Made by a program: the position numbers and the translations under genes. Under the pieces are notes generated by a model, which worked only from the letters and a program-made list of their open reading frames with translations, searched no databases and was not told the origin of the DNA. A stretch of 64,000 nucleotides of DNA from Antedon bifida. Taxonomy: Eukaryota > Echinodermata > Crinoidea > Comatulida > Antedonidae. The DNA is taken from assembly GCA_963402885.1 (NCBI GenBank), contig OY727100.1:868001-932000 (forward strand), given 5' to 3'. This document shows, one piece after another, positions 49,503-63,000 of the stretch; the stretch's first letter is position 1; each line of letters opens with the position of its first letter.

Positions 49503-51778
49503 ATTTATCAGCAAAAAACAAAATCTCGACTATCCAGATATACTTTTAGATTAGATTTAAAATGCCACTCTTCATATTTTTGACTAATAAGGCAAAAGAT
49601 TTGCATCAGTGTTCATTATGATGTCATATCCTGGCTTTTTATCGGCTACACAATTTTTTCTCTTTCCAAAAATGGCCATAACGACATTATTAGGATAAAT
49701 TAAACCACATCCTATGCAGTTTGGTGGACATGCAACTTTTCATGTATAGTTTTTAGCCTTTGCTATCCACACAACACACGATGAGGCAATTATCTAGCTG
49801 TTAGTATTCACGAACGGCAACAACTTTTGGTTGAATTGAATTGCTCAATATCTTTGCCCTATCTATCACTATCAAAGGATTGGTGTATTCTGGGCTTAGA
49901 ATTAGATGCAGGCACTGATTACTATTTTGTATAAAATGTCTCATTGTCCCAAAACAAAGCTTGATATTATTGGAGTAAAACAGAAGATGGTTTTTAGCAG
50001 ATCTTTGCATTCATCATCGAAAGCATAGCGGAAAATGCCTTTGTGTAAAATGGGATAAAGATGTGATGACATTTGACCTTTACATCTCAACATGACTTGT
50101 ACCAAATTGAATAATCTTGAAAACTTTAAATTGCATTACAATTTAATCACTTTTTGTCAAATTATGTAGATTTCATCAAATAAAAACCTCTAGTTAATAT
50201 GATTCAATTATTGAATCGTAACGATCACAGAGAGCGACACAACTTTGTGATACTCATTCACAATAAGTTATAAATAGTCCGTTGACGATTTTGTAGTAAT
50301 TTTGTTTGGAGTTTTGTGTTATAAACTGTCTAGGAATACTGTCTCTAGTCTGTCTCAACTTTAAGACTTCTAAAAATAACAATATATATCATAATCTTAC
50401 TTTAAAATTCAACGATTTGCAAGGTTCTTGGTAATTTAATATTTTTTTATATTCATTAAATTATTGTTAATGAAGATGGAATTTGATTTAATTTTTCCTT
50501 TCATCTGAGCTCAACTGTTCTTCTACTTACCATTGCCTCACTCATACATTTAGAGAGTTCGTTTATTTTACCAATTGGATTATTCGATTGGGAAACATCT
50601 AAAAAAGTAATTTTTTAGATGTTTTTAATAGATGTATTCAATGTTAAACATTGTAGTAACTTTTTAAATAACATATCAACTTAAGTATTCAAGAAAAAAC
50701 AATACTCAACGTTAAAGTCCTGAATCAAATACGACAAGTGTCAAAATGCTATAGTCCGATTTCATAATGTCAAAATGGTATAGTCATAATGTTAACAATG
50801 ATTGGAAATGTTGGATCAAAGAACGATGTTTTTTCCAAACAACTATTAAAATGGTAGCATTGGTCATATTGTGGACTTGGATAAGTAAACTTACTCTCAC
50901 CCATGAGTATAAATGGGTAATTGGTAGGATATGAACAACTTTGGAATGACATTTGTCTGGTGTTATATTAGTTTCAATTAGGAAAACTTCCCTGGGGTAG
51001 GGGAGAAGGTTGCATGGTTATGCTTGTTCTACATATCAAATTACCGGGATACATTGGCCTAGGGATAGTTTGCTATTAAACAAACTATTGCAAATATTAT
51101 ATTAATATAAGAAACATAAATCATTTTGTTTTTGCAGTTTTGCAAAAAATCGTAAACAACATTAATTAGAGAAATAAGCTACAGGTATTGTAACCTACAG
51201 TACCTTTCATAAGTACATTACATATTGACAGCAATGGAGTACAGTATAACCCTTCATGAATTCAATATTTTTACATAAATTAGATCAAAATATCAAAACA
51301 GGTAAAATTTTTGCAAATGTAAGTACTTAAACAGGGCCGGTATGGTTAATAAGGTTTCAACCTGACCACTATTTCACAGAGGCCTTTGACAACCCAGTGG
51401 CTTGAACAGAGATTATTCCCTTTTTTGTGACAACTGCACAATGTGGTTACATCACTGTTTAATAGTCGGATTTAGTACGTTTTTTGTATTTAGCAAAAAG
51501 CCAAAAGCTGTTTGTTTGGCAAAATCAAACTAATGACAAAGTAATTATTTCATACTGAGAATTCTCGCCAATATCTAAATATATCCATCTAAGATATTTC
51601 AATAGCATTATGAACTTACCTGCAATTTAAGCCAATAGATTAAGTGTGTCTGAATACCAAGAAATATTGTGATCCTAACTATTTCCTACTAATACCATGG
51701 GACGTCACTATATTCTTTTGACATTTAAAAAGCCGGTTGATGAAATAAAAAGTGACCTTTCAATAACAAGCTTCTAAA

Positions 51779-51860
51779 TAAAGCTCTGTCTACACTATCA
51801 AACTAGTTTGACAAAAAAGTGTGATGTGCCCAAATATGGTAGTGATATTCCCAAATATGA
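51779..51860. mobile_element. MITE, same family, right-truncated
   Basis: TAAAGCTCTGTCTACACTAT, then ACTAGTTTGACAAAAAAGTG and CCCAAATATGGTAGTGATAT; the right half is missing. It breaks off after the second CCCAAATATG motif. Confidence 0.8.
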
Positions 51861-53427
51861 TTTACAATTTCTTTTTGTTAAATTATAGAATGGACATAAA
51901 CTTAATAAAAGATACAAAAGTATCAATAATTATTTTATATATTTTTAACAAAAACGGTAGTTTATTAAGCAAGTACTAATGAATATTTTGTGGTATGTCA
52001 AGTCTTCTTAATAAATTACAATTTGTCTTTGTTATGATTAGTCATACTCTTTTGGGAACTCTAAGTTCTTTCTTATCGGTCATAACTAGTTATATTTAGA
52101 TTAACAAATACTTTTTGTTTTGGTACAATTTATTCCGGAAATCTCGGCTAATTCAATTTTCGAAAATCTTTTCTTTACTTTCTATTTATTCCAAAATGTA
52201 TCAGGGTTAAAAATTCATCCAAAGAATGTTAAATATCTAGAATTATTGACCACTAAGATAATGTTTGTTCCTGTTTTTACTTCAAATATTTCAAAATTTA
52301 AAAAAGTGTTGATTTTCAATATTTAAAACGGAAAAAACATATTCATGTATTAACATTATTTAATAAAATAAAATTAAAATATAAAATTGAAGGATCTTTT
52401 GAGGGTTATTTTTTTAAAGATTTTTCAGGGACAAATAACATAATTGTGATACAGAGTAAAGATAAAGGAACAAAATTTTTTTAGAGTGGATTTTAACAAT
52501 GTTGGCTGTTATTTTTCTGTAAGTTTCAGGAATAGATGATGTTTGTGTGCTAGGAGTTAAAACGGTGTGAAATGTTTTCCGTCCAGCTTATGCGTATACT
52601 TAGCATGAGCATGTCTGTATAATATAATAATACAAACCAAATAAAAATAACAAAAGATGAATGAATAATTTATTAATATTAAATTACATAGTATATTGCA
52701 TTAATAGAAAGCTTTTAAACAAATATTTGATCATAACTGTAAATATACATTTTATTTTTATAAACTAAATTGCTTCTTAAAGTTCGAGTGAGTAATAAAG
52801 TGGAGAAAATTGAATTACAGAGTTTTTGATATTTCTACATTTTATTTGACATTGGGTAATTTACAAAATACTAAACAGAAATTTTGGTCAAACGTTTCTA
52901 CATCAAATACTTATAGTGAATATAAGTACTGTAGTAACAAAACTTTTCTTTTATTAATGAAGTTTAAATGTTTAAATTGATAATTTTTTACAAATTACTA
53001 ACGAAAGCTTAACAAATCTCTTTTTAAAAATGTAAAATATATAGCATGAAAGAATACTATGTAAATATAAGTTGAGTTTGATTTAAATTGACCAATGGGT
53101 GGCTGATATATGTTTAGCCAATCAACATGGCCACATGGATTCATCAAATCGCAAAATTAAGTTATGAACTGCTTATGAATTTAAACAACAAAAGAGTTTT
53201 TTTTTATAGTTTCAGGGTTTCAGGTAGTATGAAATGAAACTAGCTTTTGTAATAATGCGTAATTTCCTGGAATAGAAACTCCTGAATAACAATTCATTGT
53301 TGCCGGGCTGCTGCTGTAATCTCATTAACCCAGGTGTAAATGAATGACTAATAATTTCAATTATGATAAATTAAATACAATGAGTTTACAGATGTTTGTA
53401 TGTGTAAAAAGTTAAGTATCGCCAGCA

Positions 53428-53594
53428 ACTGTAAAGCCCAAAATGTGTGTGCGCCATTAATTTTCGCAACTGAACAACGATCATGAAAAATAAGGGCGCA
53501 TGGAAATCGTGAAATTTGTGAAACACGAAAATAAAAGGTCGCAAAATAGTTAAGAATAGAAAATTTAAGGCCGCAACAATTTTGGCTTTACAGT
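53428..53594. mobile_element. MITE with ACTGTAAAGCC ends
   Basis: ACTGTAAAGCCCAAAATGTG at the left is mirrored by CAATTTTGGCTTTACAGT at the right. The 167-bp interior is CpG-richer (TTCGCAACTG, GGTCGCAAAATAG) than its surroundings and non-coding. Confidence 0.75.
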
Positions 53595-54116
53595 ATTTTG
53601 TGCTTTATATTAAAATAAAAGTTAAACTTATATTTCATCATTGTTTCTTACTAAGGCCTACAATTGTGGCCCTTTTATATTTTAGTCTTTACTCTGTTAA
53701 AAAATAAAACCAGCGTTTACTAATCTTATTTTTGTCTTATCATGTTGAAATCAAAGAAACTAGCATGGCAATTTATAATAGTAGTACAGTAGTAGATTTG
53801 TTACAAAGCATTCATTTAATTGATTATAATTCTTAATTAATTCTTCTATTTTTAGTTTTATTTGCTAAAGAAATAATAAAAATATAAAAACATGAGCTCA
53901 GTGTTGAAGTTTGTTTTGTTCAACAAATTCAATAAAATGACCTTTCCTGATTGGTCCAATATTACTTACCTACAGTACTAGAATGTTCCATTATTTCCCA
54001 GGGTATTTTAAAATTGTTCTTGAAAGAAATTCCTAACAAAATAAAATGATATAAATGTAAGTGACATTGCTGCTTTTTAGTACTTGTTAATTGACCTGAT
54101 CTCTTCTTTAAATGTT

Positions 54117-54280
54117 TTCACGCCGTAGCTACATACATTAACATATTTGCTTACTAATCCCAAAGTCATGGGTTCAAATCCTGCCTGAGTATCATTCTTG
54201 TGTGTTGATGAGTTTGTGCTCAGCTGAGGATACTTAGAGTGGCTCTTCCTAAGCCAATGTTGGGAACTCTTCTTTATTAT
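54117..54280 (+). mobile_element. tRNA-derived SINE fragment
   Basis: CCGTAGCTACATACATTAAC (A-box position) and ATGGGTTCAAATCCTGCC (B box near 54171), followed by a body containing GCTCAGCTGAGGATACTTAG. This is the clearest SINE head in the window. Confidence 0.6.
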
Positions 54281-54451
54281 TTATGAAAAACTAAATCACA
54301 TTTATTACAATATGGTAATGCTACTACATCAATCGTCAATTGAGTTGGGAACAAGCTGACATTGTATGACTTTGTCGCTTGAACTCTTTAAAATTGGGCC
54401 ACAAATTGTGCAACTGCCTGGGGATGTAAAACAGAGTTAATTGAATTTTAA

Positions 54452-55306
54452 CTCTTTCACTGCGTATACCCGGTACTACCGGGTATAAACAGACGTCGTT
54501 GAAATACGTATACACGGTAATACCGGGTATGGGCAAAACAATGATTTAATCGTATTTGCCTATAATATAAAGCACCCTCTATATTTGTTCGATGAACTTG
54601 AATATTTTTGCAAGTCATTAAAAAATGTTTCCAGCAAAAAAAACGGCCCTCTATAGTTGTATTATCGTCTTGAAAATCGTGCGCCCTCTATAGTTATATT
54701 ATATATAGTATAGTATATATAATAGTATTCTATCTTGGAAAGTAGTTTTGAGTAGCGTAATGGCGGCCATTTTGAAAGTAACCAAAATTTACCAGCCCCA
54801 ATAGGGCAACATTGTGTTTATCACAACACACAAAAAAAAAAATTCTGAAACAATAGCTGGTTTTTGTACTATAGTGAATTTTTGGAAAATGTCATTATTT
54901 TCACGATTTTGCCCCAAAACTTTGATTTGTGCATAATTTGAATAAAACAATCAAAATAATTCAATTTTTTTTTATATTTTTATTTGTTATACATATCTTC
55001 ATCAATATCCAGTTGGAAAAACATATTCCATAAGAATTTCTTATAGAAAATATAGTTTTTATTATTGATTCGATAAAAAACACGAAATCCAAAATACATG
55101 TAATGACATCACATGACGTCATCAATATGCAAATGACTTTTTTTTTTATACCTAACTGTAGACTAACCCTTTGCCCATCACACACCACAAAAATAATTAC
55201 ACAATTATCTCAATTAGTATTTTTTTGCAATTTATTAAAATACCTTATGTTTTTCTTAAATATATATTACGCACAGAGGTGGGAATAATGCTCCGCAGTG
55301 AAAGGG
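54452..55306. mobile_element. TTAA-flanked DNA transposon with CCCTTTCACTGCG ends
   Basis: The left end CTCTTTCACTGCG and right end CGCAGTGAAAGGG are inverted repeats, and TTAA lies on both sides (54448-54451, 55307-55310). This is the piggyBac-type target site. A further inverted pair, ACCCGGTACTACCGGGT and CGGTAATACCGGGTATG, lies close to the left end. The 855-bp body has no transposase frame. Confidence 0.8.
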
Positions 55307-56013
55307 TTAAACTATTTGAATTTTGCAGTTCTCAGAAATCTCAAACTGAGACGTACATACGTTGTATTACAGCACTTCTACCTCCCAAAGGTAAAAATAA
55401 TTTGAGTTCTGTGTTTATAGGCTAATTTTAGGCCCTAGTTTAACTGCAGCGGAAATTATTAATTAGTTGATTTCAATCAACTCACCTATCAATAAAAATA
55501 AGACATTTTGAAGGCACTAAGTCTAAATTGATCATTATTTCTTTCTCTTTCAAAGTAAACAAAACAACAATTTAAATATAAATAATAAGGAAGCAAAACC
55601 GAGGAAGTAATATCATTTGATACCATCAACACAGCCCAAGTACTAACTTAGTAGAGTACGCGCACGTGTGGGGCTGGAGCCACAGACAGGCTAACTTCAT
55701 AATCTAGGCCTGAATCTTGTTATGAATTCAACCACTAATATAATGAATAATTTTATCTAAATTCTTAAATAAAGCACTTTCAGTGATGCTTTAGGTAGTT
55801 ATTAACACAAACATATTACATTAAATGTTTTAATAGTTACCATAAGCCTGTATTTATCGGAGAAAAGAATACAATTTAGCGGGTCTTTCAGAAATTCATT
55901 CAGGAGCATTTTTCTGATAGTTAGATCGTCTGCCAAAAGTTTAAATTATGTCTAAACTATAGAGGGCAGCAATACATAATTAGTTTGAGAGAAATTGTAA
56001 TGACAATCATATT

Positions 56014-56132
56014 GATTATATTCCGAAATACTGAATCTTCAGATTATCAAATGTAAATTCTCATTACCTTATCTTGATTATATTCCGAAATACTGAATGT
56101 TCAGATTATCAAAAGTAAATTCTCATTACTTT
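56014..56132 (+). repeat. Tandem duplication, about 71 bp x 2
   Basis: GATTATATTCCGAAATACTG, then TTCAGATTATCAAA and GTAAATTCTCATTAC, occur twice in a row with few differences. Confidence 0.88.
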
Positions 56133-56660
56133 ACCAAAGTGCTATTTTTATATCTAATCTATTATTTAAATTTAATGACATTTAGATATGGCTTCTGTCC
56201 TGGACCGTTTTCATTCATTTATATTTTCATATTTTCATTCATTCCTTGCTTTGTATATTTTTATTTTATCACTGTATTATGATAAATAATAATAAATAAA
56301 TGTAATATGACAACAACAAAACGAAAACAATCGAATACACAAATATAAAATCTTGTGATCATAACAGTATTTTTATTTCTTAAAAACAAAACCAAAACCA
56401 TCATGTGCGTCTCTCACACTGATGCAATAAAGTGTACAAGTTTGTACCAACCAAATTAAATGAAAACAAATTTATTTTAGAAATCATTAATCAAAAATAT
56501 TAAAAAATCAGTCAAATATTTCAAAATTCATTTGCAAGATCGTATACCAGTAACAATCATACATAATTTAGTGACTCAAAATAAACAAACTAGTCGTACA
56601 TAAAATGATTAAACAAAAATAGGAATATGGGGAGCTAACAATATGGTAATGTCTGTATAT

Positions 56661-56761
56661 CTTTACGTTATACCAGTAATAGATACATACGTGTGCGACG
56701 TTTCAACATGTTGTCAAACAAACGTCGCCCACGTATGTATCTATACTGGTTTAACATAAAG
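56661..56761. repeat. Long near-perfect hairpin
   Basis: The left arm 56661-56703 and right arm 56720-56761 pair over about 42 bp with three mismatches and one extra base. The 16-base loop begins with the palindrome CAACATGTTG. The arms contain AGATACATACGTG / CACGTATGTATCT. It may be a MITE or a transcribed hairpin; no target duplication is clear. Confidence 0.75.
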
Positions 56762-57352
56762 AATTGTATACAGATATTTAATATAAAACCAGATGAAAAC
56801 ATTTTTCGAAAATATGGTAATGCATACAGTTGGGGACTGGCTATACAAGGCTGCCCAAACTTGCCCAAATCCCAATGCACTTAAAGAAATAAATTAAATA
56901 TCAACAACAGGAATGTTACTTTTACAGAATCTTTTTGGAATAAGACATGCATTTTCTGGAATTTTACTAATATTCTTAAACTACCAATATTTGGGGAGGG
57001 GGTGGAGTTATGAATGTCAAGAAAATAAACACAAGACAAATCAACTTGCAAAATAAAAGCATTTTGTACACAAAATAAATAAAAGAAAAATGGCACTGAT
57101 ATAAGAACATTTTGTCTAGAAAAAGCAGAGGGCAGACAAAAAGAACGCTGCTTACCATCTTAAAAAAAGCCTGCATTATTGCAAAGGAAACTAAAAAAAA
57201 AGAAACATTTGTAGCACCAGTATTCACAAGAATAGGACAACTTGAAGTTTACAACCAATATGTTGTAAAATATCAAAAGATAAATTTTCCACGCTACGCA
57301 CTCATAAATTAATTTTTTAAATATGAAATCGTATTTATAATCAGTTATTATT

Positions 57353-57503
57353 AAGGTTCGTTTCCCATTTGGCCAACGCAAATTTGTAGACACTAAAATG
57401 CAAATGAGTTGATCAATTAAAAGCAACAGTTAGGATGACCCACTCGTCTCAATTGGTCAAATCACTTGCAGTGCATGTACGCTGCATCCAAGTGGGAACC
57501 AAT
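57353..57503. repeat. Inverted-repeat element, GTTCCCA family, diverged copy
   Basis: GGTTCGTTTCCCATTTGG at the left and CCAAGTGGGAACCAATC at the right form imperfect inverted ends. The same end motif occurs in the better preserved copy at 58008-58146. Confidence 0.5.
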
Positions 57504-57846
57504 CAAATTGTGATCAATTCAAACAGTAAGGTTTGAAATCAATGCAGCAGTACTGGTGATTAGTTTCCAGGGAAAAAACAATTTTAAATTAGGACAGGTC
57601 AAAGGTTAATTAAATCCATTTGAATAATTTCAAGTATAAATTTTAAATTAAACTGAATTGACCTTCTTAAAAGGTCAACATAAATTTGTAATACAATACA
57701 CATAAATGTCAATTATTACATTACTCTGTTTAAAACTGTTTTGTAAATACAGTAACACAAAGTGACAAAGTACAGAAAAAAAAATTGCTATACATAAAAA
57801 GATTTTTGAAACATGATACCAGAAACATAAACAACAACCAAAAAGC

Positions 57847-58005
57847 TCTGTTCACACACGCAATAGAGTTACCCTTGTTCTATGTACGCTTAAGGTGATC
57901 CGAATCATATCTGAGTTACACCTGATAAAAGTGCTAGTGTGAACATCAACTCTCTTATACCTTTATGTTGTTAACTCTGATGTAACTCAGATAGACCGCA
58001 ATTTA
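57847..58005. repeat. Inverted-repeat cluster
   Basis: CTGTTCACACACGCA at the left pairs partly with GCTAGTGTGAAC near 57933. ATATCTGAGTTACA near 57908 pairs with TGTAACTCAGAT near 57980. Probably one or two overlapping MITE relics. Confidence 0.45.
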
Positions 58006-58007
58006 AT

Positions 58008-58146
58008 GCTTGGTTCCCACTAGGATGTAACAGAACGATGTAAACGCAACATAAGTGATTTGACCAATCACAAGCGATTGATTACTCAAACTGTCGCTTG
58101 TCATTGGTCGCTTGCATTGTTTCTAGGTTTCTAGTGGGAACCAAGC
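58008..58146. mobile_element. MITE with GCTTGGTTCCCACTAG ends
   Basis: Perfect 16-bp terminal inverted repeats (GCTTGGTTCCCACTAG at 58008; CTAGTGGGAACCAAGC ending 58146) and an inner pair CAAGCGATTG / CTGTCGCTTG. 139 bp, non-coding. Confidence 0.8.
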
Positions 58147-58669
58147 CATGAACATGTAAACATAGCCCATACATGTTAAATTTCAAAACAAATATATACA
58201 GTGTTTTATACAGTGTAATAAACTAGAAAAACTTAAAAGATAAAAAAGAGGAAAAAAAAGAAAATTAATACAAACAACATTTCTATTATCTAAAAAAAGA
58301 TTTGTTTTCTACAGAAATTAATTTTATTTGAAAAATACACAAAAATTGAGGAGAAACCATGTTTGCCAGCAAACATTGGTTTTTGAGGAAAAATGTACAA
58401 ATATAAAAAATACAAGAACAAATCCTGTTTAATAATACTCTTAACTAAACCCTTGATATGCACACTAAATAAATTATTCTACTGCAGTTACTTCAGTAAC
58501 TACACTTTTCTACTGTTTATCATCTTTATGCAATTGTTTAGCAAGTTTTTAAGTGGTTACTGCAGCAGAATAATTTGACCCTTGATATGCATTTACTAAA
58601 AATAAAATATTTCAAATGTCTATATACAATACATGTGTATAAATGACAAAAAAACAAAACCAAAGAAAA

Positions 58670-58808
58670 TGGTTGACATCACCACACAATTGGATGGCAT
58701 CACCACACAATTGGATGACATCACCACACAATTGGATGACATCACCACACAATTGGATGGCATCACTAGATAATTGGATGACATCACTACATAATTGGAT
58801 GACATCAT
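58670..58808 (+). repeat. Minisatellite, 21-bp unit, about 6.5 copies
   Basis: The unit GACATCACCACACAATTGGAT, sometimes with GGC for GAC, is repeated head to tail and degrades at the right end. Because 21 is a multiple of three, it gives long minus-strand open frames of a 7-residue repeat; these are not evidence of a gene. Confidence 0.93.
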
Positions 58809-58917
58809 CCCACATTTAGATATTCTAAATTATCCAAAACATTATCAATTCTGCAAAATAAAAAATACATTAATCTGTATATCACAATTGCAAACAACTA
58901 TATTATAAATTTGAATA

Positions 58918-59072
58918 TTCAACTTTCTTTATGAATATTCATATTAACTTTAAACTTCCTAATGAATATTCACATCATTTTTAAACTTCCTAATGAATAT
59001 TCCTATCAATTTTAAACTTCCTAATGAATATTCACATCATTTTTTAACTTTCAATGAATATTCATATCTAAA
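58918..59072 (+). repeat. Satellite of TGAATATTCA palindromes, about 32-bp unit
   Basis: AATGAATATTCACATCATTT and TTTAAACTTCCT alternate about five times. Each unit carries the palindrome TGAATATTCA or a close variant. Confidence 0.88.
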
Positions 59073-60024
59073 CTAATGATATTCAAAACTACATTGTGTA
59101 AAATCCCAAAGTATGTACAGACAAAAATTAAAATAATTTTATTTTACCATTTATCTAACTTTTAGATATTAAAGATTTAAAGAAATACAGGTCTATATCT
59201 ACCTTTTAGATATTAAAAATGCAAAGATTTTGTTACTTATTTCAAGAGTCATTATTCCAGGCATAAATATAAAATTAAATCTGCAGCAATTTGAATAGTG
59301 TTGCAAATAGAATTCAGTAAAGCCTTACACATGTATTACATTCAAAATTTATTGACTTGTAACAAAATCAAATTGAGGGTAATTGTTTAGCATCGACTAC
59401 AAGGAGGGAAACACTACAGAATGAAAGAAAAAACACACTTTACCCAAAGTTACAAAACATTATTGTTGTTCTTTAGACTTTTTGCAACAATGTAGAAATT
59501 GAAAAGTTTGTTCCAATATGCAGAATTTAACTACATTTTATACTACTATTATTATTGCATTTATATTATCACAAGTTCCAATATCCTATATACTGTATAA
59601 CATTTTGCATTTTTGGGATTAACAATAGAATTACATCAGTGTTGGGTGGTAAATAAAGACAAATTAAAACATAATATGCTAATTAACTAATTAATTAATA
59701 GCAAATGTAGTGTATGTCTGATGTTAAGTACACATACAAACGACACATGCTCATAGAACCTGAAACAAATGCGAGTGTTACAAGATAATGTCTTACTTTA
59801 ATGACAAAACAGAAGGTAAAACAAATAGTAAAACCAAACAAAATGATTTGGGTATAAGTCTTCAAACAAAAGCCCACTTGCTATTCTGAAGAGGGTGGGA
59901 TTACACTTGAGTAAATATAGTATACATATTTTTATATAATTTATGCATGCATTTAATAATTTACGTGGAATATATGAACTTTATATACATGTTTTGTGCT
60001 TGTGAATGTTTTATGTATTGCATG

Positions 60025-63000
60025 CTATCGCGACTGGAATTGATGGACGTTATATGCATATTTCCTATCTAATCGTGGATGAGGCCGAGGGCTAGTTGAT
60101 TTTGGACGTTGACCGTGAGGTTGAGGTGTGGTCAAAGACGTAAATGACGATGCAGGAGAGACAGGGGTCGATCCTGTTGCAGGTCCCCAAACGTTTGAAT
60201 GACGAACTGACAATGGATCGCTCCATTGTGCCTGCAGGGGTCGATGTACGTCTAGCTGTTCCTGGTGGTTGACTATATATTGATTGTTGTTTGGTGGCTG
60301 GGGTGAAGAAGGCCTCTGCCATGCATTCTTAGGAGGCCAGGTTCGAACAGACTTAGGATCCTAAAACAAAAATAACTTCATACATTAAACATTCATCTCA
60401 CTATCTATTTGCAATGTTACAATTGACAGACGATAAGAAAATGATACTCACCAACTGAACGTCAAGCAGAGCAGATGGGTACTTCACAGGTGGTTCAGTC
60501 ATAGCATTAAAGACACCTGGAATATGTAAACTCTCCTCTCCACCACTACTATGCCGTCTACAAAAAATAAATTGATTAACATCTAACTTACAGTGGTCAA
60601 CCAGGTAGATGAGTCTAGTAGGATTTGAGAACGTCCACTTATATCATAAATAACTAACAATTGTATACCTGACTGGCATATAAAAAGTAATTCAGTTGGA
60701 GGCAGAATTGAGGGACCATAGTGGTACAATCAACATTGCTCTGCTCCTAAACACACTTATTCTAAAAATTTAGTTGTTTTACTCACCTTCTGTTGACAGA
60801 GGCCATGAGGCCAGGCCCTGATAAACCTAGCCCCATAGAGTAGGTATCTCCACTGGCCGATTCTTCCCCATCACTGGAGCTACCAGAGTCATGTCCCATA
60901 GGCCAGCTATGGTTGATGATGTCAGACCTTAAACAAACATATTCAACAATTTTAACTTTTTAATTGGATCTACTTTAAGTATGAAAGAATTAGTTGAGAC
61001 TAATTAGAACAGCAACAGAGAAAAATATTTAGCCAAATTGAGATTTAAACAAGGCAGATTTTGAATTGCAACAACCTATGACCTAGAAACTATTAATTAG
61101 GCCTACATCATGTTCACATGACATTGGGATGTGCTCCCTCATTGGTTCCTCTGCAATTTTGGCTAATTCTAAGTCCAGCTCCACAAAATTTGTGGATCCT
61201 AAGTCTAAATGATTTAAATATTTTATTTATACTGGGCGACCTCTTTAGTCAAAGTCTGGTCTCCCAGAAGGCCCGTCTTAAATCAAAAGGTCCATAATAA
61301 AAGTAAGTAAACGTACCCATCAGCGGCATGTGGGTCAATTGAAGGCCATGTCCTATTCATCTTGCCTTCACTCATACTCCACTGAGAGGCTAGGCTTAAC
61401 GCATGACCCTCATCAGTCAATCCCCCTTGCTTCTTAAAGAAGTTCTTAGCTAAATATTGTGCAAACTCAATATGCTCCCCGGTGTGCTCGATACCCTTAG
61501 TTTTGCCAGGTTGCTGGGTTGGGTAAACACCAGAATTAGCCCATCTTTTATCAGAGTATTCATCCTCTTGGTAGTGAGGGTTGAAATTACCATAGGTGGG
61601 TGTTGTTTTTGTTTGCGTACTCCATCCAGGGCTGTGACCTTCCTGTTGGTGGTTGGTATTTGCTATAACCATTAAAGTTTCAGGGTGTGTTTTTGGGAGT
61701 TGAGTAGAGTGAACTGGTGTTTTTAGTCCTCCCGATAACAAATCAACTATGCTCTGTACTTCCACATCAGTGGCAAATCCTTTGCTTTTCTCTACACCTG
61801 AAAAATGTTAATATTACTGAAATGTTAATAGATGACATATTACAACATTTATTTTATCTTAAAGGTCACTGAATGTCCAAAACTTAGTTTTGTCATATTT
61901 TGATGTCTTAAAACACACACAAAGAGTACAGATATGTGGCAGCCATTTTAGCCGCTGCTCTATTGGTATCACATCACTGCTGTCTAGTTAATTATTCAAT
62001 CTCTTTGGTATAAACTTACTTTCATCTGACCAAGGTGTACTGTTAGTATCATTATTATCGGATGAGGTAATGGTCACTAGAGGGCTCACTAACACTTTAA
62101 CCTGGCCATCTGGCTGCTGTTGTTCCTACAAGAAAAAATAAATTAATTAAAACAAACAATATTTTTATTTATTTTATTTTAAATCAACTGACAGAGATAA
62201 AAACCTTTACTAAATATAATGAAATAGGCATTAAAAACTCTGTACTAGCAAATGTGGTACACGCTTTATTTGTTATTTGAACAAGATGCTTCTCTGGTCT
62301 AATTGATAAAATTCTACATTGTGATGTGTCCAAATATGGTAGTGATATGCCCAAATATGGTAGTGATATGACATATATGGGCACATCACTTTTTTTGTCA
62401 CATAAAGTTTGATAGTGTAGACAGAGCTTTATTAATAAGTCTCTCACCAAGTTAATTCAAATTTAATATTGATAAACACAAACACTTACATTTGTACTTG
62501 GCACAAGTTTAGTCTTCTCAATATTTTCTTGCCGTTTGTTATTTTCTTTCATGTTTTTATTTGAGCTGGATGATATTTTTTTGTTAAACTTTGTGTTCAG
62601 CTTAGCAAACTTCTTTTTAAGGTTACTGATGGGTGAGTCCAGAACTGACTGTGGGCTGCTGGCATGTTGATTCTGTCGTTTGACTACATGATGTACGTTA
62701 TCTTCCAATTCTTTACAAAGCTTCACTTGTATGATTGGTAGATTCTGTTTTCTGTTGAAATTATTATTACTTTAAATAATTTTGCTACTCTAATAATATC
62801 ATCATCGATATCAATATCATGAATGTTAAACGTCTTGTGACACAGATTATTGGTTGAAGTGTGCATAGGCATATTATTCTTTTCGTATCATTCTCTATCA
62901 TTTTTATCCATGTTGTTTTGGCACACATAATAACATTTTAAAATATATTCAGCAAATTTAAAAAGTACATAATTTAGCGGCAGAAAGTAATATGCATGAT

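Larger units (their letters stand above)
49510..60024. other. Intergenic region between TWSG1 and the right-hand gene
   Basis: About 10.5 kb without a convincing exon. The contents are a truncated MITE (51779), inverted-repeat elements (53428, 54452, 57353, 57847-58146), a SINE-like fragment (54117), a 71-bp tandem duplication (56014), a long hairpin (56661), and two satellites (58670 and 58918). The 3' UTR of the minus-strand gene must lie in the right part of this span. Confidence 0.6.

Noticed and set aside
58612-58815. Minus-strand open frames with a 7-residue repeat (DVIQLCG type)
   Set aside because: Direct product of a 21-bp minisatellite; two overlapping frames are open at once, as expected for a repeat and not a gene.
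58918-59072. CRISPR-like array or regulatory array
   Set aside because: A eukaryotic AT-rich satellite with drifting units; the spacers are not unique and the units are degenerate.
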